The translations under genes and the position numbers were made by a program. A DNA stretch of 64,000 nucleotides from the NCBI GenBank assembly GCA_946186915.1, contig CAMHOY010000002.1, positions 62,001 to 126,000 on the forward strand, written 5' to 3'. This stretch comes from an uncultured Bacteroidales bacterium. Lineage in GTDB: Bacteria; Bacteroidota; Bacteroidia; Bacteroidales; Paludibacteraceae. Positions 42,105-51,278 of the stretch are shown piece by piece (position 1 is the first letter of the stretch; every line of letters starts with the position of its first letter). Below the pieces are notes generated by a model that saw only the letters and a program-made list of their open reading frames with translations, made no database searches and had not been told where the DNA came from.

Positions 42105-44087
42105 ATGACAGACGAACGGTATCTACGTTTATTAAGTGAAAAATTTCCAAATGCACAAGCTGTAGTGACGGAGTTGATTAACCTGCGTGCTATTCTATCT
42201 TTACCCAAAGGTACAGAGCATTTCGTGAGTGACCTGCACGGCGAATCAATGGCATTCATCCATATGATAAAAAACGCTTCGGGTGTGGTTCGCAAAAAAG
42301 TAGATGAGGTGTACGGTTATGCGATGGACGAGGAGGAAAAACGGGCTCTCTGCGCGTTGATTTATTACCCTGACGAACGCATTGAACTCGTGAAACGAGC
42401 ATTCGAGGAGCCTACTCCATCCCTACCTGAAGGGAAGGAGTTTGACAATCTTAACTCTTGGTACAAGAAACGCATAGGTCAGGTCGTAGAAGTAGCACGG
42501 GCGGTAACAATCAAATACAGCCGGTCGAAAGTACAGAAACTGCTTCCACAAGATTACGCGTATATCATCGGCGAATTGTTACATGAGTCCCATTTGGAAC
42601 TCAAGGACCGCAACACCTATTACAACGCCATCATTGACGCGATCATTGAAACAGGCTGCGCAGAACAGTTGTTGATAGCCATATGCTACCTCATTCACGG
42701 ACTGACAATTGACACCTTGCATATCGTCGGGGACATCTTTGACCGTGGTCCCGGGGCTGCCAAGATACTCGATGTGCTATCCACGATACGCGACTACGAT
42801 ATCCAATGGGGTAACCACGACATCGAATGGATGGGCGCGATGGCCGGCAATCTTGCTCTTCTCGCGACCGTACTTCGTGTAAGTATCCGCTACGCCAATA
42901 TCGAAACACTCGAAGAGGGTTACGGCATCAATCTGCTGCCACTCGCAAACTTCGCAATGACCGTCTATGGCGATGATCCCTGCACTATATGGCAGACCAA
43001 GGATTTCGAGAACAACCCACGTCTGACCCGCTCAGCACAACTGATGGCGAAAATGCACAAAGCGATATCGATTATCCAGTTCAAGCTCGAAGGCCAGACC
43101 GTACGTCGCCACCCCGAATGGAACATGGACCATCGGGCCGTATTGGATAAATTGGCACGGGATAATGGACATTGGACCTTTAATGGTCAGGAAATACTAG
43201 ACCAACACCTGCCAACGATAGATCCTAAAGAGCCATACAAGCTGAGTCAGCACGAACAGGATCTAATGAATCAGTTATGGCGTTCGTTCCGTAAGAGCGA
43301 GAAAATGCAACGTCACCTCAGGATGCTTTATGAGCATGGATCGCTCTACCTTGTACGGAATGGCTTCCTGCTCTACCACGCAGCGATACCACTCAATGCG
43401 GACGGCAGTTTCACAGAAGCTGACGTTTGCGGCAAACGTGTGAGCGGGAAGGCACTCATGGACAGAACAGACGCGGTAATACGACAAGCATACTACGGAG
43501 AAGGCGAGGAAAAACAGAACGCGCTTGACTATATGCTGTATCTTTGGGAAGGTGAGTTCTCACCACTGTACAACAAAGACAAGATGACCACTTTCGAACG
43601 TTATTTTCTACCCAAAGGTCAGACATGGGACGAACATAAAGGTGCCTATTTTTCGCTCGCGGACGACGAAGATGTTTGCAAAAAAATTCTGACAGAGTTT
43701 GGGCTGGATCCGAATTCAGGACGCATTGTTAACGGTCATGTGCCTGTACGAACTATACAAGGCGAGACGCCTATGCGCGCGAATGGCAAACGATTTGTAA
43801 TTGACGGAGGATTCTCAAAGCCCTACCAGGAAAAAACAGGCATTGCCGGATACACGCTGATATATAACTCGCATGGTATTCAGTTGGTTGAACACGAGTC
43901 CTTCGAATCCAGAGAACAAGCCATACTATCCGGTTCTGACATACACAATCGCACACTCTTGCAAGACTTCTCAGGGCAACGTATTCGTATAAAAGACACG
44001 GATAACGGCAAAGAACTGCTCGAGCAGATTGAATCACTCGAACAGTTGCTCCGCGCGTACCGCTCCGGTTCCATGCGGGAGCGGTAG
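42105..44087 (+). CDS. fbp: Fructose-1,6-bisphosphatase, class 3
   Basis: Cytoplasmic enzyme of gluconeogenesis, of the large metallophosphoesterase-type FBPase III. 660 residues from ATG at 42105 (MTDERYLRLLSEKFPNAQ); a TTG four codons upstream is in frame but less likely. Motifs: HFVSDLHGE, VGDIFDRGPGAAKI, WGNHDIEWMGAMAGN, NGHVPVR and DGGFSKPYQEKTGIAGYTL. Around residue 105-117 PTPSLPEGKEF is a palindromic-repeat insertion in the same frame as that in pheT. Its terminator appears to lie inside the 3' end of the convergent ddh gene. Confidence 0.96.
   Translation: MTDERYLRLLSEKFPNAQAVVTELINLRAILSLPKGTEHFVSDLHGESMAFIHMIKNASGVVRKKVDEVYGYAMDEEEKRALCALIYYPDERIELVKRAFEEPTPSLPEGKEFDNLNSWYKKRIGQVVEVARAVTIKYSRSKVQKLLPQDYAYIIGELLHESHLELKDRNTYYNAIIDAIIETGCAEQLLIAICYLIHGLTIDTLHIVGDIFDRGPGAAKILDVLSTIRDYDIQWGNHDIEWMGAMAGNLALLATVLRVSIRYANIETLEEGYGINLLPLANFAMTVYGDDPCTIWQTKDFENNPRLTRSAQLMAKMHKAISIIQFKLEGQTVRRHPEWNMDHRAVLDKLARDNGHWTFNGQEILDQHLPTIDPKEPYKLSQHEQDLMNQLWRSFRKSEKMQRHLRMLYEHGSLYLVRNGFLLYHAAIPLNADGSFTEADVCGKRVSGKALMDRTDAVIRQAYYGEGEEKQNALDYMLYLWEGEFSPLYNKDKMTTFERYFLPKGQTWDEHKGAYFSLADDEDVCKKILTEFGLDPNSGRIVNGHVPVRTIQGETPMRANGKRFVIDGGFSKPYQEKTGIAGYTLIYNSHGIQLVEHESFESREQAILSGSDIHNRTLLQDFSGQRIRIKDTDNGKELLEQIESLEQLLRAYRSGSMRER
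42409..42443. repeat. Palindromic mini-element, copy 4 (inside fbp)
   Basis: GCCTACTCC, then CATCCCTACCTGAAGGGAAGG. Same orientation and frame as the pheT copy, encoding PTPSLPEGKEF. Confidence 0.75.
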
Positions 44088-44155
44088 TTTATTGCGCTAA
44101 TGCGCGTTTAGGAGAGTTGGTGCTTTCAGTCGTTTATAAACAGCAGCGACGAACC

Positions 44156-45010
44156 TCACACGAGAGCCTTAACAAGGCTCTCTTTTGTTCCTGCCAGGAG
44201 GTCTACAGGTGCAATTTCTATCATGGTCTTCGCGCCATATTCGCCTCGATCTTTCATCTTCATCGCTGCGCGCGCACAAGACACCATCACCTGGCCGGTC
44301 AACGCCGGGTTATTGATCTCCATATTAAACTCAAAACGCTGGTTGTGCGTCTCTCCCGACACACCGGAACGCACGAGGTTCACTCCGTGCGCAACATTAT
44401 TGAGCGCATCCACACTTTCTACTGCCACCACATGCGTCTCATCATGAGCAAAATAATCATCCGCCAAGATAGCTGCTTCAACTGTCTTGAAATCTGCGCC
44501 GTCTGCGAGTTCAATATACACCATGCGTCGGTGTATACCTGTTCCCAAAGGGATAGTCATAGAGAGCGCATTCTTGACTCCGGGAATTGACTTGGCTGCG
44601 ACGGTGTGACCCATTGAGCGGCCCGGCCCAAAATTGGTATAAGTAATTCCTTTCGGAGCGAGCGCCATAAGGATAGCACGAATCATTGAGTCTGAGCCAG
44701 GATCCCAACCCGCAGAGATAACGGATACACATTTATTACTCCGGCACACTGCATCTAGGGAGTCGCGTAAGTTCCATATCTGACCATGGATATCGAAACT
44801 ATCCACAGTGCAAATACAACGCGCTGCAAGTACCGTTGCAAACTTCTGTACTTCGCGTGTCGGCGTACAAACGAGCACTACATCCGCGTCAATACAGTTT
44901 AAACAATCATTGTGATGAAAAACACCTGCCAACTCCATATCCGGAGCCGCTTTAATGGCTTTTTCAGCAGCACGGCCTATATTGCCGTAACCTAAAATTG
45001 CTACTTTCAT
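44156..45010 (-). CDS. ddh: meso-Diaminopimelate dehydrogenase
   Basis: NADPH-dependent reductive amination of tetrahydrodipicolinate directly to meso-diaminopimelate (or the reverse). 284 residues. Nucleotide loop VAILGYGNIGRAAEKAI at the start; family segments DVVLVCTPTREV, VISAGWDPGSDSMIRAI, TNFGPGRSMGHTVAAKSIPGV and GIHRRMVYIEL. It is a little shorter than characterised enzymes (about 300-325). It sits 2 bases after glmS in the GSIII-dapF-dapL-glmS-ddh group, so this organism has two routes to meso-DAP. Confidence 0.93.
   Translation of the reverse strand: MKVAILGYGNIGRAAEKAIKAAPDMELAGVFHHNDCLNCIDADVVLVCTPTREVQKFATVLAARCICTVDSFDIHGQIWNLRDSLDAVCRSNKCVSVISAGWDPGSDSMIRAILMALAPKGITYTNFGPGRSMGHTVAAKSIPGVKNALSMTIPLGTGIHRRMVYIELADGADFKTVEAAILADDYFAHDETHVVAVESVDALNNVAHGVNLVRSGVSGETHNQRFEFNMEINNPALTGQVMVSCARAAMKMKDRGEYGAKTMIEIAPVDLLAGTKESLVKALV
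44162..44187 (+). terminator. Terminator of fbp embedded in the ddh 3' coding end
   Basis: GAGAGCCTT (44162-44170) pairs perfectly with AAGGCTCTC (44174-44182), loop AAC, then TTTTG on plus. The same bases encode the last ddh residues (KESLVKAL), and the ddh stop is at 44156. Confidence 0.75.
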
Positions 45011-45012
45011 AT

Positions 45013-46875
45013 TTATTCTACTGTTACTGATTTTGCTAAATTGCGCGGTTGATCCACGTCACATCCTTTGACGACGGCGATATGGTATGCCAACAATTGC
45101 AAAGGAATAACCGTCAACAGCGGTGTAAGACACTCTTCAGTAGCCGGCACTTCAATCACATAGTCGGCTATCTTACGCACCTGCACGTCGCCTTCGCTGA
45201 CCACCGCTATAACCCTACCCTTACGAGCCTTGATCTCTTGGATATTGCTGACAATCTTTTCGTATGTACCGCAATGCGGAGCGACGACTACCACTGGCAT
45301 CTCTTGTGAGATAAGGGCGATAGGGCCGTGCTTCATCTCCGCCGCAGGATAACCTTCGGCATGAATATATGAGATCTCCTTCAGTTTGAGAGCGCCTTCA
45401 AGGGCTACAGGGAAATTATATCCGCGGCCAAGATAAATGAAGTTCTGGGTATAAGTAAAGGTCTTGGCAAAATCCGCGATGCGGGTGTTTTGTTCCAAGA
45501 CACGTTCTATCTTCTGCGGTATCTGCCCGAGTTCTCGCACAACAGAAACAAACTGCTCCTTGCTGATAGTCTTTTTCTCGCGTCCTATACAGAGGGCCAA
45601 CATGGTGAGTGCCACCACTTGCGCCGTAAAGGCTTTGGTGGACGCCACACCGATCTCGGGACCTACGTGTGTGTAACAACCGCTGTCACTCATGCGAGGG
45701 ATAGAAGCACCTATGACATTGCAGATAGAGAAGATGAATGCGCCTTTGGATTTTGCAAGCTGAATAGCTGCTAAGGTATCCGCAGTCTCACCGCTCTGAG
45801 AGATCGCAATAACCACATCGTCCTTGTTGATGACGGGTTTGCGATAACGGAACTCTGACGAATATTCCACTTCAACGGGAATCTGCGCAAACTCCTCTAT
45901 AGCGTACATAGCAATAAGTCCGGCATGCCACGATGTACCGCAAGCGGTAATGATGATGCGTTTAGCGTTCAGGAAGCGGTCCTTATTGTCTATAAAACCG
46001 GAGAGCGCTATATTATCCTGCCGTACATTCACACGCCCTCTCATCGAATCGGTCAAAGTACGGGGTTGCTCAAAGATTTCCTTAAGCATGAAATGCGGAT
46101 AGCCGCCTTTCTCTAATTGGCTGAGCGACAATTCCAAACGCTTGATCTCAGGCGTTTTGGTAACATTATTGATGGTTGTGATTTCAATATCTGATGGCTG
46201 ATTACCAGTAGCTGATGGCTTCAAAACCACTACTTCTTCATCCTCAATATAGATGACTTGGTCGGTATATTCAACGATAGGTGTGGCATCGGAAGCCAAG
46301 AAATACTCATTTTCTCCTATTCCCACCACTAACGGCGACCCTTTGCGCGCTGCAATCAAGGTATCCGGATGCTCCTTGTCAAGGATGGCGATGGCATAAG
46401 CACCTATAACCTGTTGCAGTGCTAATTGTACAGCCGTTTTGAGATCTACATGTTTATTTAGTTGGGTGTATTCGATCAGTTGCACCAAAACTTCCGTATC
46501 CGTATCAGACTTAAAGGTATAGCCTTCCTTCATCAGTCCTGCTTTGAGCACTGCGTAGTTTTCAATGATGCCATTATGTATTATGGCAAGTCGTTCCGAC
46601 TCCGAGTAATGGGGGTGTGCGTTTTGGGTGTTGGGTTCGCCATGCGTAGCCCAACGTGTGTGCGCAATACCAATGCATCCGTCCGTATCTTTGTTCGCTG
46701 CAAAAGATTCCAGTTCAGAGACCTTTCCTTTGGCTTTATAGATATTGAGTTGACCCGCCTCATTGATAAGCGCCACACCGGCGCTATCATAACCACGGTA
46801 TTCCAAACGGTGAAGCCCCTTAATTAAAATCGGATAAGCCTTTCGGCGACCGATATATCCTACAATTCCACACAT
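45013..46875 (-). CDS. glmS: Glutamine--fructose-6-phosphate aminotransferase (isomerising)
   Basis: Makes glucosamine-6-phosphate from fructose-6-phosphate and glutamine, the entry to peptidoglycan and LPS amino sugars. 620 residues: N-terminal class II glutaminase with nucleophile Cys2 (MCGIVGYIGRRKA), TRWATHGEPN, and two SIS domains (ACGTSWHAGLIAMYAIEE, ISQSGETADTLAAI, LGRGYNFPVALEGALKLKE), ending DQPRNLAKSVTVE. Between the two halves the peptide SATGNQPSDIEI is encoded by a heptamer repeat (46191-46218). Glutamine supply may come from the GSIII gene three genes upstream. Confidence 0.97.
   Translation of the reverse strand: MCGIVGYIGRRKAYPILIKGLHRLEYRGYDSAGVALINEAGQLNIYKAKGKVSELESFAANKDTDGCIGIAHTRWATHGEPNTQNAHPHYSESERLAIIHNGIIENYAVLKAGLMKEGYTFKSDTDTEVLVQLIEYTQLNKHVDLKTAVQLALQQVIGAYAIAILDKEHPDTLIAARKGSPLVVGIGENEYFLASDATPIVEYTDQVIYIEDEEVVVLKPSATGNQPSDIEITTINNVTKTPEIKRLELSLSQLEKGGYPHFMLKEIFEQPRTLTDSMRGRVNVRQDNIALSGFIDNKDRFLNAKRIIITACGTSWHAGLIAMYAIEEFAQIPVEVEYSSEFRYRKPVINKDDVVIAISQSGETADTLAAIQLAKSKGAFIFSICNVIGASIPRMSDSGCYTHVGPEIGVASTKAFTAQVVALTMLALCIGREKKTISKEQFVSVVRELGQIPQKIERVLEQNTRIADFAKTFTYTQNFIYLGRGYNFPVALEGALKLKEISYIHAEGYPAAEMKHGPIALISQEMPVVVVAPHCGTYEKIVSNIQEIKARKGRVIAVVSEGDVQVRKIADYVIEVPATEECLTPLLTVIPLQLLAYHIAVVKGCDVDQPRNLAKSVTVE
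46189..46218. repeat. Heptamer micro-repeat inside glmS
   Basis: CTGATGG, CTGATTA, CCAGTAG, CTGATGG in phase (46191-46218). The 14-mer ATCTGATGGCTGAT is shared with oadA. Confidence 0.7.
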
Positions 46876-46881
46876 AAAACT

Positions 46882-46917
46882 ATTTACAATTTAATCATTT
46901 ATTATTTACGATTTAGT
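46882..46917. repeat. ATTTA-type heptamer array between glmS and dapL
   Basis: ATTTACA, ATTTAATC, ATTTATT, ATTTACG, ATTTAGT: four 7-mers and one 8-mer. It fills most of the 60-base junction. Confidence 0.75.
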
Positions 46918-46935
46918 GAAGCGTCACCGTTTTTT

Positions 46936-48099
46936 TTATATTTTTTCCTTCATTCTGACAAGAGCGGCGGTACAGTCTTCCCGTTTCGAGAAGGCGGAGA
47001 ACCGCACAAATCCCTCACCGCATCTGCCGAAACCGACACCGGGAGTGCAGACCACTTGACATTGCTGCAACAGGTGGTCGAAGAATGTCCATGAGTCCCA
47101 ACCATGCGGAGCTACGCAGAATATATACGGTGCGTTCGTTCCTCCGTACACTTCGTACCCCATATATTTCAGACCATCCATGATAACAACTGCTGTCTCT
47201 CTGTAATAGTTCAGATTGTCCGCTATGCCTTTTTGCCCTTCCGGTGTAAAAGTGGCTTCTGCTGCACGCTGGGCTATGTATGCTGTGCCGTTGTATTTGG
47301 TGCATTGCCGCCGCATCCACATCGCCTGCAATCCTGTCTCGTACGGTACTACGGTATAGCCGCAGCGCACTGCCGTAAAACCGGCACTCTTGCTGAAACT
47401 GTGCACTTCTATTGCCACCTCCTTGGCGCCTTCTATCTCATAGATACTATGCGGAATGCCCGGTTCCGAGACAAAGGCTTCGTAGGCGGCATCGAAAATA
47501 ATAATACTCTTGTGTTCTCGGGCATACTCCACCCACAAGCGCAGCTGGTCATGCGTGAGCACGACACCTGTTGGGTTGTTGGGAAAGCAGAGGTAAATGA
47601 TGTCCACCGGCTTCTTGGGCAGTTCCGGAACAAAAGCATTTTCTTTCATACACGGTATAAAAACTATCTCCCTGCCTGCCATGATATTCGCATCCACGTA
47701 GGCAGGATAGGTAGGGTCAAGAATCGCCACTGTGTTCTTTTGGTCAAACAGTTCGCTGAGGTTGCCCAAATCGCTGCCTGCGCCTTCACCGATAAACACC
47801 TCATCGGGCTCAAAACAAATCCCGCGAGGGCGGTAAAAAGAGTCGATGATACGCTGCTGTAACCATTGGTAACCGTTTTCGGGACAATAACCTCGGAATG
47901 TCTCGGCGTGTGCCAACTCTTCTGCTGCAGTGTGCATGGCATCCACGATGACACGGGGCAGCGGACGCGTCACATCGCCCACGCCCATACGCAACAACCT
48001 CTCATCCGGATGATGTGCCTGATAAGCACTCACCCGCAGTTCAATGTCACGAAATAGATAATTAGCCGGTAACTCGGCATAATGGGGATTGATTTGCAT
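46936..48099 (-). CDS. dapL: LL-diaminopimelate aminotransferase
   Basis: PLP enzyme that converts tetrahydrodipicolinate to LL-diaminopimelate in one step, bypassing acylated intermediates. 387 residues from the ATG at 48099 (MQINPHYAELPANYLFRDI). Motifs: GVGDVTRPLP, GYCPENGYQWLQQ, GEGAGSDLGNL, CFPNNPTGVVL, FDAAYEAFVSE, and PLP lysine in HSFSKSAGFTAVRCGY. It lies 2 bases after dapF, which makes the next intermediate. A GGAGG sequence lies just before the ATG within the dapF end. Confidence 0.94.
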   Translation of the reverse strand: MQINPHYAELPANYLFRDIELRVSAYQAHHPDERLLRMGVGDVTRPLPRVIVDAMHTAAEELAHAETFRGYCPENGYQWLQQRIIDSFYRPRGICFEPDEVFIGEGAGSDLGNLSELFDQKNTVAILDPTYPAYVDANIMAGREIVFIPCMKENAFVPELPKKPVDIIYLCFPNNPTGVVLTHDQLRLWVEYAREHKSIIIFDAAYEAFVSEPGIPHSIYEIEGAKEVAIEVHSFSKSAGFTAVRCGYTVVPYETGLQAMWMRRQCTKYNGTAYIAQRAAEATFTPEGQKGIADNLNYYRETAVVIMDGLKYMGYEVYGGTNAPYIFCVAPHGWDSWTFFDHLLQQCQVVCTPGVGFGRCGEGFVRFSAFSKREDCTAALVRMKEKI

Positions 48100-48101
48100 G
48101 A

Positions 48102-48932
48102 TTATTCCTCCCAACTGTAGGTTCCCCGGAACACTTCTGTTGCCGGACCGGTCATGGTAATTCTGTTTTCCAACGGGTCATAATGAATCAATAACTCGCC
48201 TCCCTTGAGATGCACGATGATCTCCTCTCCTGTCTCACCCATCCGGTACGCCGCCACGGCTGCTGCGCAGGCTCCTGTGCCGCATGCCATAGTCTCACCG
48301 CTCCCGCGTTCCCATACGCGTACATCTAATTCACGCGCATTGCGCACATGAGCGAACTCCACATTGGTGCCTTTCGGGAAATGCGGGTGCGTACCTATTC
48401 GTTCGCCCAAGTCCGCCATTTCCGCATCGGAGATTACCCAGCTGCGGAAAAACACGGCGTGCGGATTACCTATATTGACGGAGGTGAAACCCAAGAGGTC
48501 ACGACCTTTCAAGGCAAGCGAATCAGTGGCTGTCTTCGGGGTTCCCATATCTGCTGTCACTTCGTGTACCAAACCGTTTTGGACGTGAAGACATAACTTC
48601 CGGATACCCGCAATCGTCTTGATTCTCATCTTTGGCTGTGTACATAAACCGCTTTCGTACAGATATTTGCCTACGCAACGGATGGCATTGCCGCACATCT
48701 CCGCCTCCGAACCATCGGCATTGAAGATACGCATCGACGCTTCGGCTTCTTTGCACGGAAGAATCAGCACCAATCCATCCGCCCCAATGCCAAAATGGCG
48801 ATCAGAGACACGCCTCGCTAAAGCGGGAATGTCAAGCCGTGCTATTAGCGCAACTGTAGTCTTAGAGAAACAATCTATAAAGATGTAGTCGTTTCCAAGA
48901 CCATGCATTTTGATAAAAGGAAGAGCTGCCAT
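48102..48932 (-). CDS. dapF: Diaminopimelate epimerase
   Basis: Interconverts LL- and meso-diaminopimelate, giving the cross-linking residue of peptidoglycan and the precursor of lysine. 276 residues in two pseudo-symmetric halves. The catalytic cysteines are in AEMCGNAIRCVGKYLYE and MACGTGACAAAVAAY. The start FIKMHGLGNDYIFID is the standard N-terminus. Located 5 bases after the GSIII gene stop and 2 bases before dapL. Confidence 0.96.
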   Translation of the reverse strand: MAALPFIKMHGLGNDYIFIDCFSKTTVALIARLDIPALARRVSDRHFGIGADGLVLILPCKEAEASMRIFNADGSEAEMCGNAIRCVGKYLYESGLCTQPKMRIKTIAGIRKLCLHVQNGLVHEVTADMGTPKTATDSLALKGRDLLGFTSVNIGNPHAVFFRSWVISDAEMADLGERIGTHPHFPKGTNVEFAHVRNARELDVRVWERGSGETMACGTGACAAAVAAYRMGETGEEIIVHLKGGELLIHYDPLENRITMTGPATEVFRGTYSWEE

Positions 48933-48937
48933 CGCTA

Positions 48938-51127
48938 TTAATGGATGAAGAGTAATTCTCTGTATTTAGGGAGGGTCCACATTTCATCATCGACAATCAT
49001 CTCCAGTTCGTCGGCGTGGGTACGGATTTCCGCCATCAGCGGCAACACCGTATCATGATACGCTATTGCTTTTGAGCGTTCATTGGGTTGGCGGTTGGCA
49101 TTATGGCGCGCGTCTGTCATCTTCTCCACACCCTCAAGGATAGCTCCCGAATGGTGCTCTATCTGACGGATGATACTATAGTCCATCTCGTTGAGCGAAG
49201 CCGTCTCATCTGCACTGAAGACTTGCTTGACAGCCAGCACATTCTGAAGAAGCATGGTTTGGTATCGCTTCGCAGCAGGTAACACATGGTTCACCACGAG
49301 GTCACCCATTACACGGCTCTCTATCTGCAGTTTCTTCACGTATGTTTCCCATTTGACCTCACTACGGCTCTGCAGTTCGGCTTTGCTGAGTACATCGGTA
49401 TATTCAAACATACGGATAGTTTCCGGCGCTAAATAGCGATCAATGACAAGAGGTACGGAAGTCTCACAGTCCAAACCGCGTTTAGCAGCTTCGACTTTCC
49501 ATTCCTCGCTATAGCCGTTTCCGTCAAACCGGATGGCTTTGCAGGAAACGATATATTTCTTGATCACATCAAAAAGTACACGTTCTTTTGGTTCTCCCTG
49601 CTCTATGCGTGTATCCACTTCGTCTTTGAAGAGCATAAGTTGTTCTGCAACTGCTGCATTGAGGGCCAACATGGCTGCACCGCAGTTAGCAGACGAGCCA
49701 ACGGCACGGAACTCAAAACGGTTACCTGTAAAAGCAAAAGGAGATGTTCTGTTTCTATCCGTGTTATCAAGCAGGATTTCCGGAATATTTGCAACGCCGA
49801 GTTTCATTTCCTTCTTTGCATTGATGATAATAGCCTCTTCTGCCGTTGCATGCTCTAGTTTATCGAGGACTGCTGTAATCTGTTTGCCAAGGAAGACGGA
49901 AATAATAGCCGGTGGTGCTTCGTTGGCTCCCAAACGATGCTCATTAGTAGCACTCGCAATGCTTGCTTTAAGCAGTCCATTATGACGTTGAACAGCCATC
50001 AATACATTGACCAGGAAGGTGATGAACTGCAAATTTTGGTAGGGATTTTTGCCCGGTGCAAGTAAGTTAATACCGGTATTGGTCTCCATGGACCAGTTAC
50101 AGTGCTTTCCGCTACCATTAACACCAGCATATGGCTTCTCATGTAATAATACACGGAAATGATGCTTCTCCGCTACGCGCTCCATGATAGACATGATGAG
50201 CAGATTATGATCATTCGCGAGGTTGACATCTTCGTATATAGGTGCCATTTCGAACTGGTTCGGTGCCACTTCATTATGGCGCGTACGCACAGGGATACCT
50301 GCCTTGAGAGCTTCATATTCCAATTCGCGCATAAATGCTAATACACGGGCAGGGATAGCCCCAAAATAATGATCCTCAAGTTGCTGTGATTTGGCGCTGT
50401 TATGCCCCATAAGTGTGCGTCCCGTCAACATGAGATCAGGGCGGGCATTATAGAGCGATTCGTCCACTAAAAAATACTCCTGCTCCCATCCGAGGTTCGC
50501 ATGTACATGTTTAACCTGTTTGTCGAAGTATGCGCACACTTCACGTGCAGCGTGACAGAGGGCAGCCGTAGAACGGATAAGCGGCGTCTTATAGTCGAGT
50601 GCTTCCCCCGTATAGGCGACAAATACTGTAGGAATACAGAGTGTATCTCCGATGAGGAAAACAGGCGAGGAAGGATCCCAAGCCGAATAACCTCGCGCTT
50701 CAAAAGTATTACGGATACCTCCCGAGGGGAAAGACGATGCATCCGGTTCTTGCTGATAGAGACTCTCTCCGCTGAAGGCTTCCATCAAGATGCCGTTCTT
50801 ATCAAGAGCAAAAAACGCGTCATGTTTTTCCGCGGTACCTCCTGTCAATGGCTGGAACCAATGAGTGAAATGCGTGGCGCCATGTTCGATTGCCCATTTC
50901 CGGATGCCAATTGCCACTACTCCCGCGATGTCACGATGGATAGTTCGACCATTGTCTACATCATCGAAGAGTTGGTCCAACACCTCCTGCGCAATATATT
51001 CCTTCATCTTGTCACGCGTGAATACATCACGGGCAAAATAATCCTTCACTTTGCCTTCCGGGACTTCTACCTCCACCGTTTTATGCAAAAAAGCCGATTT
51101 TAACGCTTCAAAACGAATATTGCTCAT
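48938..51127 (-). CDS. glnN: Glutamine synthetase type III
   Basis: Cytoplasmic ATP-dependent amidation of glutamate. 729 residues from the ATG at 51127 (MSNIRFEALKSAFLH), the length typical of Bacteroides GSIII. Signature segments: FTHWFQPLTGGTAEKHDAF, GRTLMGHNSAKSQQLEDHYFG (split), RTRHNEVAPNQFEMAPIYE, GVNGSGKHCNWSM and DRNRTSPFAFTGNRFEFRAVGSS (split), all GSIII-type. The frame is open farther upstream but that part is not conserved and overlies the promoter. It leads an operon with dapF, dapL, glmS and ddh. Confidence 0.97.
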   Translation of the reverse strand: MSNIRFEALKSAFLHKTVEVEVPEGKVKDYFARDVFTRDKMKEYIAQEVLDQLFDDVDNGRTIHRDIAGVVAIGIRKWAIEHGATHFTHWFQPLTGGTAEKHDAFFALDKNGILMEAFSGESLYQQEPDASSFPSGGIRNTFEARGYSAWDPSSPVFLIGDTLCIPTVFVAYTGEALDYKTPLIRSTAALCHAAREVCAYFDKQVKHVHANLGWEQEYFLVDESLYNARPDLMLTGRTLMGHNSAKSQQLEDHYFGAIPARVLAFMRELEYEALKAGIPVRTRHNEVAPNQFEMAPIYEDVNLANDHNLLIMSIMERVAEKHHFRVLLHEKPYAGVNGSGKHCNWSMETNTGINLLAPGKNPYQNLQFITFLVNVLMAVQRHNGLLKASIASATNEHRLGANEAPPAIISVFLGKQITAVLDKLEHATAEEAIIINAKKEMKLGVANIPEILLDNTDRNRTSPFAFTGNRFEFRAVGSSANCGAAMLALNAAVAEQLMLFKDEVDTRIEQGEPKERVLFDVIKKYIVSCKAIRFDGNGYSEEWKVEAAKRGLDCETSVPLVIDRYLAPETIRMFEYTDVLSKAELQSRSEVKWETYVKKLQIESRVMGDLVVNHVLPAAKRYQTMLLQNVLAVKQVFSADETASLNEMDYSIIRQIEHHSGAILEGVEKMTDARHNANRQPNERSKAIAYHDTVLPLMAEIRTHADELEMIVDDEMWTLPKYRELLFIH

Positions 51128-51179
51128 ACTTTTGATGTTGTTTTTTGTTTTTAATCCGATTGAATTACAAAAATCGTGG

Positions 51180-51211
51180 CAAAAGTAGTGCTTTTTTTTG
51201 AAATATGCAAG
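51180..51211 (-). promoter_or_regulatory. Promoter of the GSIII-dapF-dapL-glmS-ddh group
   Basis: Minus strand CTTG (51208-51211) and TACTTTTG (51180-51187) with 20 bases between, about 50 bases before the GSIII ATG. Confidence 0.65.
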
Positions 51212-51218
51212 AGAAAAA

Positions 51219-51248
51219 TAAAAAAAGTGAGCAATTGCCCACTTTTTT
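51219..51248. terminator. Terminator after the VWA-protein gene
   Basis: AAAAAAGTGAGCAA / TTGCCCACTTTTTT forms a hairpin with one mismatch and A/T flanks on both sides, so it can function on either strand. It separates the VWA gene from the GSIII promoter. Confidence 0.75.
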
Positions 51249-51278
51249 CCCTCTTTACATGAAACTCTTACACAAGCA

